This document shows, in pieces, positions 53,547 through 64,000 of a stretch of DNA of 64,000 bases. Under the pieces are notes generated by a model, which did no database searches, was not told where the DNA came from, and was given only the letters and a program-made list of their open reading frames with translations. Source of the stretch: Croceibacterium aestuarii (GTDB lineage Bacteria > Pseudomonadota > Alphaproteobacteria > Sphingomonadales > Sphingomonadaceae). Where the stretch lies: positions 1,938,501-2,002,500 of the forward strand of contig NZ_CP131039.1 of NCBI RefSeq assembly GCF_030657335.1. Direction: 5' to 3'. Every line of letters begins with the position of its first letter. Position 1 is the first letter of the stretch. The translations under genes and the position numbers were made by a program.

Positions 53547-54887
53547 ATGAGCGAGATCGAACAGACCCTGCCAGCGCAGGAACGCGGGCTGTGGGGCTCG
53601 ATCAAGCCATATCTCGAAAAGGAATCGCTGGCGGCGTTCTTCGTCGGTGTTTCGAGCGGCTTTCCGTTCGCGATGATCGCCGCGACGTTGACGACGCGTC
53701 TGGCGCAGGACGGCATTGAGAAATCGACCATTACTGCCTTCAGCCTTGCGTTTCTCGTTTACAATCTGAAGCCCCTCTGGGCGTGGATTGTGGATGGCGT
53801 TCGCCTCCCGGTACTCGGCGCGCTGGGACAGCGGGTGTCGTGGATGTTGGTCGTTGGCGTCCTGGTCATGGCCGCGACGATCAATCTGGCGTTGGCCGAT
53901 CCGAAGGCCGACATCGCCTGGTTTGCGCTGTCGGCAGTGCTGGTCGGGATCGCAGGAGCAACGTTCGACATTGTCATCGATGCCTACCGGATCGAGACCC
54001 TCAAGCCATACCAGCTCGGCGTCGGATCCGGCATGAGCCAGTATGGCTGGCGCATCGGTTCGGCAGGAGCTGCGGCCGTCGCGCTGGTGGTGGCTGCCCG
54101 CTACGGTTGGTCGATCGCTTACATGACCTGCGCCGTCTTCGCGCTGCCGGCCATGCTTACCGCGCTGCTTATGGGCGAACCGGTCCGGCGCAAGGTGGTG
54201 ATGGAGAAGAAGGGCCTTGGCGAGATATGGAATTCGATCGCGGGGCCGTTCGCCGAGTTTTTCAAGCGCAGCGGCGCGTTGCTCGTCCTGCTCTTCATTC
54301 TGGTCCACAAGATCGGCGACACGCTGGCTAACCTGACGTTCCGCCTGCTGTTCGACGATCTCCAGTTCAGCAATGACGAGATTGCCTTCTTCGACGTCGG
54401 TGTCGGCTTCTGGGCTTACCTCATCGGCATATTCGTCGGGGGGGTGATTTACGCCAAGATCGGCCTCAAACGCTCGGTGCTGTGGGCGCTGATCCTGATG
54501 GCGGTTTCCAACCTGAGCTTTGCGTTGCTCGCCGCTGCGGGCCATTCCAACCTCGGCATGGCCGGGGCCATCGGATTCGAGAATTTTGCCAGCGGTTACG
54601 GCGGGGTCGTCGTGGTCGCCTATTTCTCGGCACTGTGCGACCTGCGCTTTACCGCCGCGCAATACGCTTTGATTTCGGCCGGGGCGAGCGTCGTCGGGCG
54701 GTTCATTACCGGCACCACCGCAGGCGCGCTGATCGAGGGCATCGGCTATGTCGATTTCTACCTCCTCACCACGATCGCCGCCTTGCCCGGCATTCTGCTG
54801 TTCTGGTGGATGGCGCGCACCGGGCTGGTCGATGCGGCGATGGGCACGGCCGGGGAGATCGGCGAAGGCGGTGATAGGGCCGCGTAG
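53547..54887 (+). CDS. ampG: AmpG-type muropeptide permease (MFS)
   Basis: A 446-residue transporter of the major facilitator superfamily with about twelve helices. It resembles AmpG, which imports GlcNAc-1,6-anhydro-MurNAc peptides for cell-wall recycling: AAFFVGVSSGFPFAMIAATL, FVGVSSGFPF-type first helix, DIVIDAYRIETLKPYQLGVG, MSQYGWRIGSAGAAAVALVV and FTAAQYALISAGASVVGRFI. The beginning is normal for the family and the start ATG 53547 lies after a short spacer. Its substrate class is the product of the slt enzyme at 14-16 kb. Confidence 0.87.
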   Translation: MSEIEQTLPAQERGLWGSIKPYLEKESLAAFFVGVSSGFPFAMIAATLTTRLAQDGIEKSTITAFSLAFLVYNLKPLWAWIVDGVRLPVLGALGQRVSWMLVVGVLVMAATINLALADPKADIAWFALSAVLVGIAGATFDIVIDAYRIETLKPYQLGVGSGMSQYGWRIGSAGAAAVALVVAARYGWSIAYMTCAVFALPAMLTALLMGEPVRRKVVMEKKGLGEIWNSIAGPFAEFFKRSGALLVLLFILVHKIGDTLANLTFRLLFDDLQFSNDEIAFFDVGVGFWAYLIGIFVGGVIYAKIGLKRSVLWALILMAVSNLSFALLAAAGHSNLGMAGAIGFENFASGYGGVVVVAYFSALCDLRFTAAQYALISAGASVVGRFITGTTAGALIEGIGYVDFYLLTTIAALPGILLFWWMARTGLVDAAMGTAGEIGEGGDRAA

Positions 54888-54933
54888 GTGCTTGTTAACC
54901 CGGTCAAAACCAGCGCCGGGCTAACGAAAAGGC

Positions 54934-55335
54934 ATGCCCGCATCCAGAGCGCCTTCGCTGAATGTCCCCGCCCACAACCCGCGGCGGGAGCATGCGCGCC
55001 TGCGCCTCGGCATCCCGGCCTCGTTCATCACCCTTCGCGGGAAGCAGACCGTGCGACTGGTCGACCTGTCGCAGGGCGGGGCGCACGTCATCATGCGCGA
55101 CGGCGCCAAAGTGCGCGAAGGCGTGCTGAGCTGGATGCGCTACGAGGTCTTTGCCGAAGTCGTCTGGCAGGACGGCGACGCGATCGGCATGGCCTTCGAT
55201 GAACCGATTTCCCGCGAGGCGCTGCTGCAGACGCGGCAGTTCGCGCCCTCGGTGGTGCGGGCCGAAACGATGGGCGCAAGCGACGCCGCGCGCCAATTCG
55301 TCGCGGGCAGCATCCATAACGGCGCGGAACGCTAA
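54934..55335 (+). CDS. PilZ domain protein
   Basis: A 133-residue protein, nearly all PilZ, a cyclic-di-GMP-binding domain. The RXXXR-type motif is in NPRREHARLRLGIPA and the D/NxSxxG motif is VDLSQGGAHV, both complete, so binding is plausible. The last 30 residues are a helical extension. Its stop overlaps the convergent folC stop by four bases. Together with the EAL protein it points to active cyclic-di-GMP signalling. Confidence 0.88.
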   Translation: MPASRAPSLNVPAHNPRREHARLRLGIPASFITLRGKQTVRLVDLSQGGAHVIMRDGAKVREGVLSWMRYEVFAEVVWQDGDAIGMAFDEPISREALLQTRQFAPSVVRAETMGASDAARQFVAGSIHNGAER

Positions 55336-56627
55336 TCCGGCACTTCCCCGTTCGCCTGCAGCACCTTGCCGGCGAGATAGAGCGACCCGGCGATCAGCAC
55401 GGGGGCCCCGTCTTGCGGCAGAGCGCGCAGCGCCTGCTCCACGCTGTCGGCCCACTTCGCCCGGTCCGCATAGGCCTCGGCGCGGTGGCAGTCGCTGCCT
55501 TCGATCGGCACCGCGGTGATGCTGAGCAGGCGCCCGGCGAGCGGATCGAGGATTGCCTCGGGGCAGCGGTTGGAGAGCATGCCGATGATCAGGTGGATGT
55601 CCCGATCGGCGAAATGACGGCCGATGGCGAGACCGGCGTCGGCGTTGTGGCCTCCGTCGAGCCAGATCTCGCGGCCCGCGGCCAGCGCGGTGAGCGGACC
55701 TCGACTCAGCAATTGCAGGCGCGCCGGCCAGCGGGCTTCGCGCAGGCCGCGCGCCATCGCCTCGGGCGAGACGGTGACATCGTCCTGGTGGCGCAGCATG
55801 GCGACAGCCAGCGCGGCGTTATCGCCCTGATGCCGCCCGGGGAGGGTGGGGAGCGGCAGATCGAGCTCGCCGTGGCGGTCGCGGTAGTGAATCGCGTCCG
55901 CCACCTCCGCCCACCAGTCGTGGCCGCGCATGTGCAGCGGCGCACCAGCCAGCCCGGCGCGCTTCTCGATCTCGAGCTCGAGCGCCTCAGGGTAGTTCTG
56001 CGTCACCAGCGGCGAACCCGGACGGGCGATGCCGGCCTTCTCGAAGGCGATGCGCACGAGCGGCTCCTCCGGCACGCCATCTTCGGGCACCAGCAGGAAC
56101 GCCTCGTGATCGATGCCGAGCGTGGCGATGCCGCAGGCGGCGGGGCGGTCCATGACGTTGGTCGCGTCGAACCGGCCGCCGAGGCCGACCTCGATCACGC
56201 AGGCGTCGGCGGGGTGGCGGGCGAAGGCGAGGAAGGTGGCGGCGGTGGTGATCTCGAAAAAGCTCGGATCGAGCCCCTCGCTCGCGTCGAGCACCTCCTC
56301 CAGCAGTTGCGCAAGCAGTTCGTCGGACACCAGCTCGCCGGCGATGCGGATGCGTTCGTTGTAGCGCACCAGATGGGGCTTGATGGCGGCGTGAACGACC
56401 TTGCCGTCCGCCTCGAGCATGGCGCGAAGGTAGGCGCAGGTCGAACCCTTGCCGTTGGTCCCGGCGACGTGGAACACCGGCGGCAGGCGCTTCTGCGGAT
56501 CGCCGAGCCGGGCGAGAAGTTCGCGGATCGTCTCCAGCCCGAGCCGCCCCTGCGGCAGCGAGAGCTGCGACAGGCGGTCGAGTTGCGCCTGGACCAGCGG
56601 ATTGTCGGAGGTGGCGAAGTCTTTCAC
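55332..56627 (-). CDS. folC: Bifunctional folylpolyglutamate synthase / dihydrofolate synthase
   Basis: A 431-residue Mur-ligase-like enzyme that makes dihydrofolate and adds glutamates to folates. The P-loop is FHVAGTNGKGSTCAYLRAM, with SPHL-like IKPHLVRYNERIRI, FFEITTAATFLAFA, LGGRFDATNV and IWLDGGHNADAGLAIGRHF. I choose the GTG at 56627 (KDFATSDNPLVQAQLDRL follows) because the ATG at 56672 adds unrelated residues; the ribosome site is weak either way. It is 229 bases after accD on the same strand. Confidence 0.95.
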   Translation of the reverse strand: MKDFATSDNPLVQAQLDRLSQLSLPQGRLGLETIRELLARLGDPQKRLPPVFHVAGTNGKGSTCAYLRAMLEADGKVVHAAIKPHLVRYNERIRIAGELVSDELLAQLLEEVLDASEGLDPSFFEITTAATFLAFARHPADACVIEVGLGGRFDATNVMDRPAACGIATLGIDHEAFLLVPEDGVPEEPLVRIAFEKAGIARPGSPLVTQNYPEALELEIEKRAGLAGAPLHMRGHDWWAEVADAIHYRDRHGELDLPLPTLPGRHQGDNAALAVAMLRHQDDVTVSPEAMARGLREARWPARLQLLSRGPLTALAAGREIWLDGGHNADAGLAIGRHFADRDIHLIIGMLSNRCPEAILDPLAGRLLSITAVPIEGSDCHRAEAYADRAKWADSVEQALRALPQDGAPVLIAGSLYLAGKVLQANGEVPD

Positions 56628-56856
56628 GTTGCTTCTCGCTTCAGCAGGATGACACAAGCGACACCCTGTCACCCTGAGGTTTCACAGACAAACATCTGAT
56701 GTTACGTCATTTGTTTGCAGAATCGCCGGGTGACACATCCCCGGATTCGGCGGAGAAAACCGCTTTCGACCGGCCGGATACCCGCTGCATCCCAAGCATA
56801 TCTGCAGGCCTGTAGGAAAGCGAATTCTGCTCCTGGCCGCGGCGGGGCGGCGGCGT

Positions 56857-57705
56857 TCAGGCGGCCTGCGCCGGGGCGAGATAGCCGAGCAGATTGGCGA
56901 GCGTCGCGCGCAGGTCGCTGCGCTTGACCACCATGTCCACCATGCCGTGTTCGTGCAGGTATTCGGCGCGTTGGAACCCCTCGGGCAGCTTCTCGCGAAT
57001 GGTTTCCTGGATCACGCGCTGCCCGGCAAAGCCGATCAAGGCGCCGGGTTCGGCGATGTGTACATCGCCGAGCATGGCGTAGCTGGCGGTGACCCCGCCG
57101 GTGGTCGGATCGGCGAGGACGACGATATAGGGCAGGCCTGCTTCGCGCAGCCGCCGGGTCATCACCGTGGCGCGCGGCATCTGCATCAGGCTGAGAATGC
57201 CCTCCTGCATGCGCGCGCCGCCCGCGGCAGTGACGACGATGTAGCCGCACTTCTCGTCGAGCGCGCGCTGAGCCCCGGCGCAGAACGCCTCGCCCACCGC
57301 CATGCCCATCGAGCCGCCCATGAACAGGAAGTCCTGCACGCCGACGACGGCCCTGGTCCCCTCGATCGTGCCGAGCGCGGCGGTGAAGGCATCGTCGTGG
57401 GCATTGCTGGCGCGCGCCGCCTTGAGGCGATCGGTGTAGCGCTTCGAATCGCGAAACTTGAGCGGATCCTCGCGCACCTGCGGCGCCGGAAGCAGCTCGT
57501 AACCCGGGTCGAGAAGCTGGTCGAGCCGCGTGTCGGCGCCGATCCGCCCGTGGTGCTCGCAGCGCGGGCAGACGTAGAGGTTTTCCTCGTATTCCTTGGT
57601 GAACAGCATCTCGCTGCATCCGGGGCACTTGACCCACAGGTTATCCGGGGTCTCGCGCTTGGGCACGAAGGGCAGCGAATTGCGGACGCGGGTAAGCCAG
57701 CTCAT
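56857..57705 (-). CDS. accD: Acetyl-CoA carboxylase carboxyltransferase subunit beta
   Basis: A 282-residue subunit that transfers carboxyl from carboxybiotin to acetyl-CoA, with AccA, for fatty acid synthesis. The N-terminal zinc ribbon has cysteine pairs in [10 protein letters not shown] and [11 protein letters not shown]. The catalytic region shows [39 protein letters not shown] and [20 protein letters not shown]. Between it and trpA lies an 82-base inverted-repeat element. Confidence 0.97.
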   Translation of the reverse strand: MSWLTRVRNSLPFVPKRETPDNLWVKCPGCSEMLFTKEYEENLYVCPRCEHHGRIGADTRLDQLLDPGYELLPAPQVREDPLKFRDSKRYTDRLKAARASNAHDDAFTAALGTIEGTRAVVGVQDFLFMGGSMGMAVGEAFCAGAQRALDEKCGYIVVTAAGGARMQEGILSLMQMPRATVMTRRLREAGLPYIVVLADPTTGGVTASYAMLGDVHIAEPGALIGFAGQRVIQETIREKLPEGFQRAEYLHEHGMVDMVVKRSDLRATLANLLGYLAPAQAA

Positions 57706-57732
57706 GCGGATGCCCTAGAACCAAATTTGCGC

Positions 57733-57814
57733 TTCGTCATCCCCGCGAAGGCGGGGATCCAGGCCACCATGTGCTGTGGCTTCCGTGGATTCCCGCCTTC
57801 GCGGGGATGACGAA
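57733..57814. repeat. 82-base inverted-repeat element between trpA and accD
   Basis: Two 28-base arms (57733-57760 and 57787-57814) are complementary except at one position. Their core is GTCATCCCCGCGAAGG, a palindromic repeat type scattered through many proteobacterial genomes. The right arm ends at the base next to the trpA stop codon. In RNA it would form a long hairpin; there is no T-run, so it may stabilise or attenuate the transcript and does not look like a normal terminator. Confidence 0.85.
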
Positions 57815-58600
57815 CTAGGTGCAGGCCCCATGCACCGCTTCGGCCAGCGACGCCGTCAGCTTGTGCAAGTGCTCCGGGGCGTTTGCGCCATGTTCGGCGA
57901 TGATGTCGACGAAGGCCGATCCGACGACGACGCCGTCGGCCACGCGCGCGATCTCGGCGGCCTGTTCTGGGGTGCGCACGCCGAAACCGACGGCGATGGG
58001 CAGGTCGGTCGAGCGCTTGATGCGCGCGACGTTGTCCTCGATCGAGCCGATCGCGGCCTGCTGCATGCCTGTGATCCCGGCCACCGCGACGTAGTAGAGG
58101 AAGCCGGAGGACCCTTCGAGCACCGTCGGCAGCCGCTTGTCGTCGGTGGTCGGGGTGGCGAGGCGGATCAGCGAGATGCCCGCGGCGCGAAGCTGCGGAC
58201 CGAGATCGGGGTCCTCCTCGGGCGCGAGATCGACGCAGATCACCCCGTCGACGCCGGCCTTCGTGCACGCCTCGGCGAACCACTCCGGCCCGCGGCGGAC
58301 CATCGGGTTAGCATAGCCCATGAGAATCAGCGGTATGTCCGGGTGCCGGGCGCGGAACTCGGTCGCGAGCCGCAGCACGTCGGCGGTCTTGGTGCCCGCG
58401 CCGAGCGAGCGCAGGTTCGCGGCCTGTATGGCGGGGCCGTCGGCCATCGGATCGGTGAACGGCATGCCCAGCTCGATCACGTCCGCGCCGCCCGCGACCA
58501 GCGCATCGAGGTTGGCCGCAGTGTCGCCGTCGCCGGCGGTGATGAAGCAGATGAGGGCGGGGTGGCCCTTGGCGAAGGCGGAGGAGAGGCGGGAGCTCAT
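57815..58600 (-). CDS. trpA: Tryptophan synthase alpha chain
   Basis: A 261-residue subunit that cleaves indole-3-glycerol phosphate. Its beginning is LSSAFAKGHPALICFITAGD; the catalytic residues are in IELGMPFTDPMADGPAIQ (Glu and Asp) and the phosphate loop is VGFGVRTPEQAAEIA with GVVVGSAFVD. Its start overlaps the stop of the inserted DUF559 gene (ATGA, 58597-58600), so trpA translation is coupled to the DUF559 frame and not to trpB. Confidence 0.97.
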   Translation of the reverse strand: MSSRLSSAFAKGHPALICFITAGDGDTAANLDALVAGGADVIELGMPFTDPMADGPAIQAANLRSLGAGTKTADVLRLATEFRARHPDIPLILMGYANPMVRRGPEWFAEACTKAGVDGVICVDLAPEEDPDLGPQLRAAGISLIRLATPTTDDKRLPTVLEGSSGFLYYVAVAGITGMQQAAIGSIEDNVARIKRSTDLPIAVGFGVRTPEQAAEIARVADGVVVGSAFVDIIAEHGANAPEHLHKLTASLAEAVHGACT

Positions 58601-59058
58601 CGCTTTCCCCTCTCTCGGACCCTCTCCCCTGAAGGGGAGAGGGAGGAGGTTGGCGCTGCTAAATCCCTCTCCCCTTCAGGGGAGAGGGTTGGGAGAGGGG
58701 GCCGCATCTCTTCGATGATCGAGGCCAGATGCTGCAGCACACCGTCGAGGTTCTGCATCACTTCGATGTTGGTATAGCGCAGCACCTTGTAGCCTTTGCT
58801 CTCCAGGAACCGCGTCCGCGCCGCGTCATACGCCCCATGCGCGGCGTGGGTGTCGCCATCAAGCTCAAGCACCACTTTCGGATCGTTTGATGCGAAATCG
58901 ACGATGTAATGGTGCTGCTCGTCCTGGATCACCTTCTGGAGGCGAAATTTCACGTCGGAGAAGCGCTTGGCGCGGAGTTCCAACCAGAGCAGGGTTTCAG
59001 GCTCGGTCATTTCGCTGCGCATCGCGCGGGCGCGGCTTGTGAGTTCAGGGTCACGCAT
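58597..59058 (-). CDS. DUF559 endonuclease-like protein inserted in the trp operon
   Basis: A 153-residue protein of the DUF559 family (Vsr-like PD-(D/E)XK fold). Residues 1-119 are the domain: ARAMRSEMTEPETLLWLELR, then the putative active site D54 in YIVDFASND and E65/D67 in VVLELDGDTH, and GYKVLRYTNIEVMQNLDGVL. Residues 120-153 (LPTLSPEGER, LSPSGERVRER) are translated from palindromic repeats and are not part of the family. It lies between trpB and trpA, bracketed by 37-base inverted repeats, and its stop overlaps the trpA start. The nuclease activity is inferred from the fold only. Confidence 0.85.
   Translation of the reverse strand: MRDPELTSRARAMRSEMTEPETLLWLELRAKRFSDVKFRLQKVIQDEQHHYIVDFASNDPKVVLELDGDTHAAHGAYDAARTRFLESKGYKVLRYTNIEVMQNLDGVLQHLASIIEEMRPPLPTLSPEGERDLAAPTSSLSPSGERVRERGKR
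58620..58643. repeat. Palindromic repeat, copy A (in the DUF559 3' end)
   Basis: A 24-base palindrome with ten-base arms CCCTCTCCCC and its complement around a TGAA loop. It encodes part of the DUF559 tail (SLSPSGERV region). It is in the same orientation as the copy at 59087-59110 and opposite to the one at 58665-58688. Confidence 0.85.
58665..58701. repeat. 37-base inverted repeat, left copy (contains palindrome B)
   Basis: The 24-base palindrome (58665-58688, loop TTCA) is extended by TTGGGAGAGGGGG. The whole 37 bases are the exact reverse complement of 59074-59110. It encodes residues 120-131 of the DUF559 protein. Confidence 0.85.
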
Positions 59059-59073
59059 GTGCGCCTCCGGACT

Positions 59074-59110
59074 CCCCCTCTCCCAACCCTCTCCCCTGAA
59101 GGGGAGAGGG
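59074..59110. repeat. 37-base inverted repeat, right copy (contains palindrome C)
   Basis: CCCCCTCTCCCAA followed by the 24-base palindrome (59087-59110, loop TGAA). It lies in the gap between the trpB stop (59125) and the DUF559 start (59058). Together with 58665-58701 it brackets the DUF559 domain as inverted repeats enclosing 372 bases. Confidence 0.85.
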
Positions 59111-59124
59111 CTTCATTGCGCCCC

Positions 59125-60339
<1,215 letters not shown>

Positions 60340-60346
60340 GGCTGCC

Positions 60347-60985
60347 TCAGGCTTCGCGCGCCGCTTTGCAGAACTCGGCGATGAGGTCCACATCCTTGAC
60401 GCCCGGCGCGCTTTCGAGCCCGCTCGAGGCGTCCACCAGCGGGGCGCCGGTGCGCGCGACGGCCTCGGCAACGTTGGTCGGCGAGAGGCCGCCGGCGAGA
60501 CCCCAGGGAATCTGGTGCCGGAAGCCTTCCATGATCGACCAGTCGATCGCCGTGCCGGTGCCGCCGGGGAGCTTCTGCGCCGGGGCATCGTAGAGCATCT
60601 TGTGCACCGAATCCTTGTATTTCAGCGCGTTGGCGAGGGATTCGGCATTGCGCACGCCCCAGGCTTTCCACACTTCGAGCGAGGTGTTGTTCTTGATCAG
60701 CGCCAGCCACTCGGGGGTTTCCGATCCGTGGAACTGGATGACGTCGGGCCGCACGGCCTCAAGTGCGAGCGCCGTCGGCTGGGCCTCCATGTTGACCAGC
60801 AGCAGCACCACCTTGACCGACGGCGGGACGCGGCGGCGCAGCTTGACGGCATCTTCGAGCGAGACATGGCGCGGGCTCGGTTCGTAATGGACGAGGCCGA
60901 CGTGAGTCGCGCCGGCGGCGATCGCGGCGTCGAGGGTCTCGGGCGTGGAGAGCCCGCAAATCTTGATTTCGGTATCTTCGGACAT
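60347..60985 (-). CDS. trpF: Phosphoribosylanthranilate isomerase
   Basis: A 212-residue (beta/alpha)8 enzyme for the third step of tryptophan synthesis. The catalytic cysteine is in [16 protein letters not shown] and the catalytic aspartate in [15 protein letters not shown], with VQFHGSE-like [13 protein letters not shown]. It is followed closely by trpB. The pyrF gene ends 54 bases upstream on the same strand. Confidence 0.96.
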   Translation of the reverse strand: MSEDTEIKICGLSTPETLDAAIAAGATHVGLVHYEPSPRHVSLEDAVKLRRRVPPSVKVVLLLVNMEAQPTALALEAVRPDVIQFHGSETPEWLALIKNNTSLEVWKAWGVRNAESLANALKYKDSVHKMLYDAPAQKLPGGTGTAIDWSIMEGFRHQIPWGLAGGLSPTNVAEAVARTGAPLVDASSGLESAPGVKDVDLIAEFCKAAREA

Positions 60986-61039
60986 GGCGCGGGTCCCTAG
61001 CGAACAGTCCCGTGCTCGTCACCCTCAACCGAGCGGGCG

Positions 61040-61714
61040 CTAGAGCGTCGCCTCGATCTCGCGCGCGGCCTGTACCGGATCTTCGGCGCGGCTGATCGGG
61101 CGGCCTATCACCAGCACCGAAGCACCGTCGTCGCGGGCCTTGCGCGGGGTGACGACGCGCTTCTGGTCGCCGGTGGCCTTGCCGCCCGGGCGCAGGCCGG
61201 GGACGACGAAGAAACCGTCCTTCCATTGCTTGTGCACGGCGCCGACTTCCTGCCCCGAGCAGACAATTCCGTCGAGACCGGCGGCTTCGGCCAGCTCGGC
61301 GAGCCGCATGACCTGGTCGTGCGCGCTGCCGGCCACGCCGGTGCGGACGAGGTCGCGCTCGTCGAGGCTGGTCAGCATGGTCACCGCGACGACCTTGCAG
61401 CTGTCCGAGGCGGCGGCCTTGGCGTCTTCCATCATCGCGCGTCCCCCCGAAGCGTGGACGGTGACAATGGCCGGTTCGAGCACGTGGATCGACTGCATCG
61501 CGCCGGCCACGGTGTTGGGAATGTCGTGCAGCTTGAGGTCGAGGAACAGCGGCAGGCCGACGTGGGCCAGTTCGTGCACCCCGTGGTGGCCGTGGGCGCA
61601 GAAGAATTCGAGGCCGAGCTTGAACCCCCCGACGTGCGCCTTGACCTTTTCGGCGAGCGCTCTTGCTGCGTCGAGTTGCGGCAGGTCGAGAGCGAGGTAG
61701 ACCGGGTTGCTCAC
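61040..61714 (-). CDS. pyrF: Orotidine 5'-phosphate decarboxylase
   Basis: A 224-residue enzyme converting OMP to UMP. The catalytic DxKxxD tetrad region is FLDLKLHDIPNTVAG, with VTVHASGGRAMM and FVVPGLRPGG. The start is a GTG at 61714 with GGAGG upstream; it overlaps the lapA stop by four bases (GTGA), so the two are translationally coupled. Earlier in-frame starts would run through lapA. Confidence 0.96.
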   Translation of the reverse strand: MSNPVYLALDLPQLDAARALAEKVKAHVGGFKLGLEFFCAHGHHGVHELAHVGLPLFLDLKLHDIPNTVAGAMQSIHVLEPAIVTVHASGGRAMMEDAKAAASDSCKVVAVTMLTSLDERDLVRTGVAGSAHDQVMRLAELAEAAGLDGIVCSGQEVGAVHKQWKDGFFVVPGLRPGGKATGDQKRVVTPRKARDDGASVLVIGRPISRAEDPVQAAREIEATL

Positions 61715-62085
61715 TGGCCCTCCGGCGAAAGGTTGTCGCGCGGTTTTTCCGCTTCGGGCACGGTGCGCTCCTCCTTCGCTACGACGGATTCCTCGACCAC
61801 CGCCGGCTCCGGGGCCGGCGCGGGGGCCACCGGCGTCGTGGCGGAGGTGCGGGCCGCGGTCTCGAGCGAGTTGATCCGGCGGGCGAGATAGAACTTGTTG
61901 GCGCGGTGTAGCAGCCACATCGGGACGAGCCCGAGCAGGAACGAGATGATGACCAGCGCCGGAATCTTCGTCTCTATGACGAGATTTTCCCAGATCTTCA
62001 CCGTCACCGGCTGCCAGTTGAAGACCGTGAAAAGGAGCAGTGCGACCAGCAGCAGTACCCAGACGATCGTGCGGACGATTTGCAT
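61711..62085 (-). CDS. LapA/DUF1049 family membrane protein
   Basis: A 124-residue inner-membrane protein with two helices (about residues 6-24 and 41-60) and the family signature NWQPVTVKIW between them, then a Pro/Ala/Glu-rich cytosolic tail. In E. coli LapA works with LapB to set LpxC levels and so lipopolysaccharide amounts. There is no lapB gene beside it here. It is coupled to pyrF and lies 65 bases after purB. Confidence 0.85.
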   Translation of the reverse strand: MQIVRTIVWVLLLVALLLFTVFNWQPVTVKIWENLVIETKIPALVIISFLLGLVPMWLLHRANKFYLARRINSLETAARTSATTPVAPAPAPEPAVVEESVVAKEERTVPEAEKPRDNLSPEGQ

Positions 62086-62150
62086 GGAGCTTGGTCTCCC
62101 TAGTTCTTGGTTGCCGCGAACCTAGGTCCAATGCGGGCGGAAGGAAAGCG

Positions 62151-63461
<1,311 letters not shown>

Positions 63462-63619
63462 CGAGAACTCCGGTGCGGACGGGATGCCGCAGCCGCTAGA
63501 AGCCGCGCGCCGCGATGGCAAGCGCAGGCGCCGCCACAAATGCGTTTGCATTGCCGTAAGCAGCATGTTTTTGTACCGCCGGAAGTGCGGGTGGGACCGC
63601 AGCAGGGGGCGCATCGAAT

Positions 63620-64000
63620 ATGTTCAAATATCTGTTTTTGCTGTCAGCCGCGGCTCTGGCTGCGCCGGCGATTGCGGGGGAGGAGCCGCTCTATCGGCCC
63701 GCCCCGGAATGGGTCTCGGTGAAGCCGTTGCCGGCCGTGGCCGAAAGCCCGACGATCATCCTCTATGACGATCAGCGACGGCTCGCCGACGGAACCGTCA
63801 CCAGCTACATCGACCGGGCGCTGCGGGTCGACAACCCGCAGATGCTCAATGCGCTGGGGACCATCCAGGCTCCGTGGCTGCCCGATAAGGGCGACCTGAT
63901 CATCCATGGCGTTTCGATCGTCCGCGGCGATCAGACCATCGACGTGCTGGCGCAGGGCGCCAAGTTCGACGTGCTGCGCCGCGAACAGCAACTCGAGCAG
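63620..64000 (+). CDS. DUF3857-type exported protein (partial, 3' end outside window)
   Basis: ATG 63620 opens a frame that is still open at 64000, so 127 residues are visible. A signal peptide (FLFLLSAAALAAPAIAG-like, MFKYLFLLSAAALAAPAIAG) precedes EEPLYRPAPEWVSVKPLP, an AVAESPTIILYDDQRRLADG strand region and a segment DVLAQGAKFDVLRREQQLEQ. This matches the start of DUF3857 domains that often precede a transglutaminase-like domain. The rest of the gene lies outside the window, so the architecture is not confirmed. It is divergent from purB. Confidence 0.7.
   Translation, partial: MFKYLFLLSAAALAAPAIAGEEPLYRPAPEWVSVKPLPAVAESPTIILYDDQRRLADGTVTSYIDRALRVDNPQMLNALGTIQAPWLPDKGDLIIHGVSIVRGDQTIDVLAQGAKFDVLRREQQLEQ

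Noticed and set aside
56715-56927. Short plus-strand frame between accD and folC.
   Set aside because: It overlaps the accD 3' end, has arginine/serine-rich composition typical of shadow frames and no convincing ribosome site.
58620-59110. Repeats as a CRISPR array.
   Set aside because: Only three copies, in mixed orientation, with unequal spacing and a coding gene between; no cas genes.

Overview
The window is 64 kb of high-GC bacterial chromosome from an alphaproteobacterium of the order Sphingomonadales, most likely Erythrobacteraceae or Sphingomonadaceae. The evidence is the cell-cycle phosphorelay proteins CckA and CpdR, a SapC-family protein, the block smpB / DUF2062 / DUF2062 / cckA / DUF4139 / DUF4139 / recA / alaS, the block purB / lapA / pyrF / trpF / trpB / trpA / accD / folC, GTTC-N7-GTTC SOS boxes and EcfG-type (GGAAC-N16/17-CGTT) promoters. 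Almost everything is chromosomal core or lineage-typical accessory sequence. I see no prophage, insertion sequence, CRISPR array or plasmid gene. No stretch longer than 300 bases lacks a gene; the longest gap is 11292-11586, where I see nothing definite.

Layout. 1-4.8 kb (minus strand): a YceI protein cut by the left edge, a cytochrome b561-YceI fusion, NAD+ synthase carrying an N-terminal helix-turn-helix domain, and a CinA/PncC-type NMN amidohydrolase. 4.9-6.5 kb: a translationally coupled envelope operon (DUF305 membrane protein, lipoprotein, membrane-anchored cytochrome c). 6.6-13 kb: amidohydrolase, glycine-zipper protein, a divergent azoreductase / HxlR regulator pair, a secreted NTF2-like protein, rlmN, an outer-membrane beta-barrel protein and an IalB-like secreted protein. 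13-18.5 kb: an EAL protein, greB, slt, dapA and a flavin monooxygenase-like protein.

18.6-31 kb is a dense plus-strand block: smpB, two tandem DUF2062 membrane proteins overlapping cckA, two tandem DUF4139 proteins, recA with an SOS box, a methyltransferase and alaS. 31-38.8 kb: a tiny hydrophilic protein, a KefB-type antiporter, putP, an FAD monooxygenase, a GNAT-nitrilase fusion and icd. 38.9-41.7 kb is a three-gene type III polyketide cluster (synthase, methyltransferase, flavoprotein). tRNA-Val(GAC) and cpdR follow. 42.4-52.7 kb: an N-formylglutamate amidohydrolase, SapC, an FAD-linked oxidase, an RNA helicase, a fatty acid hydroxylase, a second tiny protein, uvrD with an SOS box, a stress-type secreted protein, rsmD and an RluB-type pseudouridine synthase. 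53.5-55.3 kb: AmpG-type permease and a PilZ protein.

55.3-63.5 kb is one long minus-strand series, purB-lapA-pyrF-trpF-trpB-[DUF559]-trpA-accD-folC. The DUF559 nuclease gene sits between trpB and trpA inside 37-base inverted repeats, and a different 82-base inverted-repeat element abuts the trpA stop. A DUF3857-type gene runs off the right edge.

Main points of interest: the repeat-bracketed DUF559 gene in the trp operon; two tiny genes that share a nearly identical stress-promoter/ribosome-binding module; four EcfG-like promoters in total; the HTH-NAD synthase fusion; a DUF4139 protein with a TonB-box-like segment; and the type III polyketide cluster.
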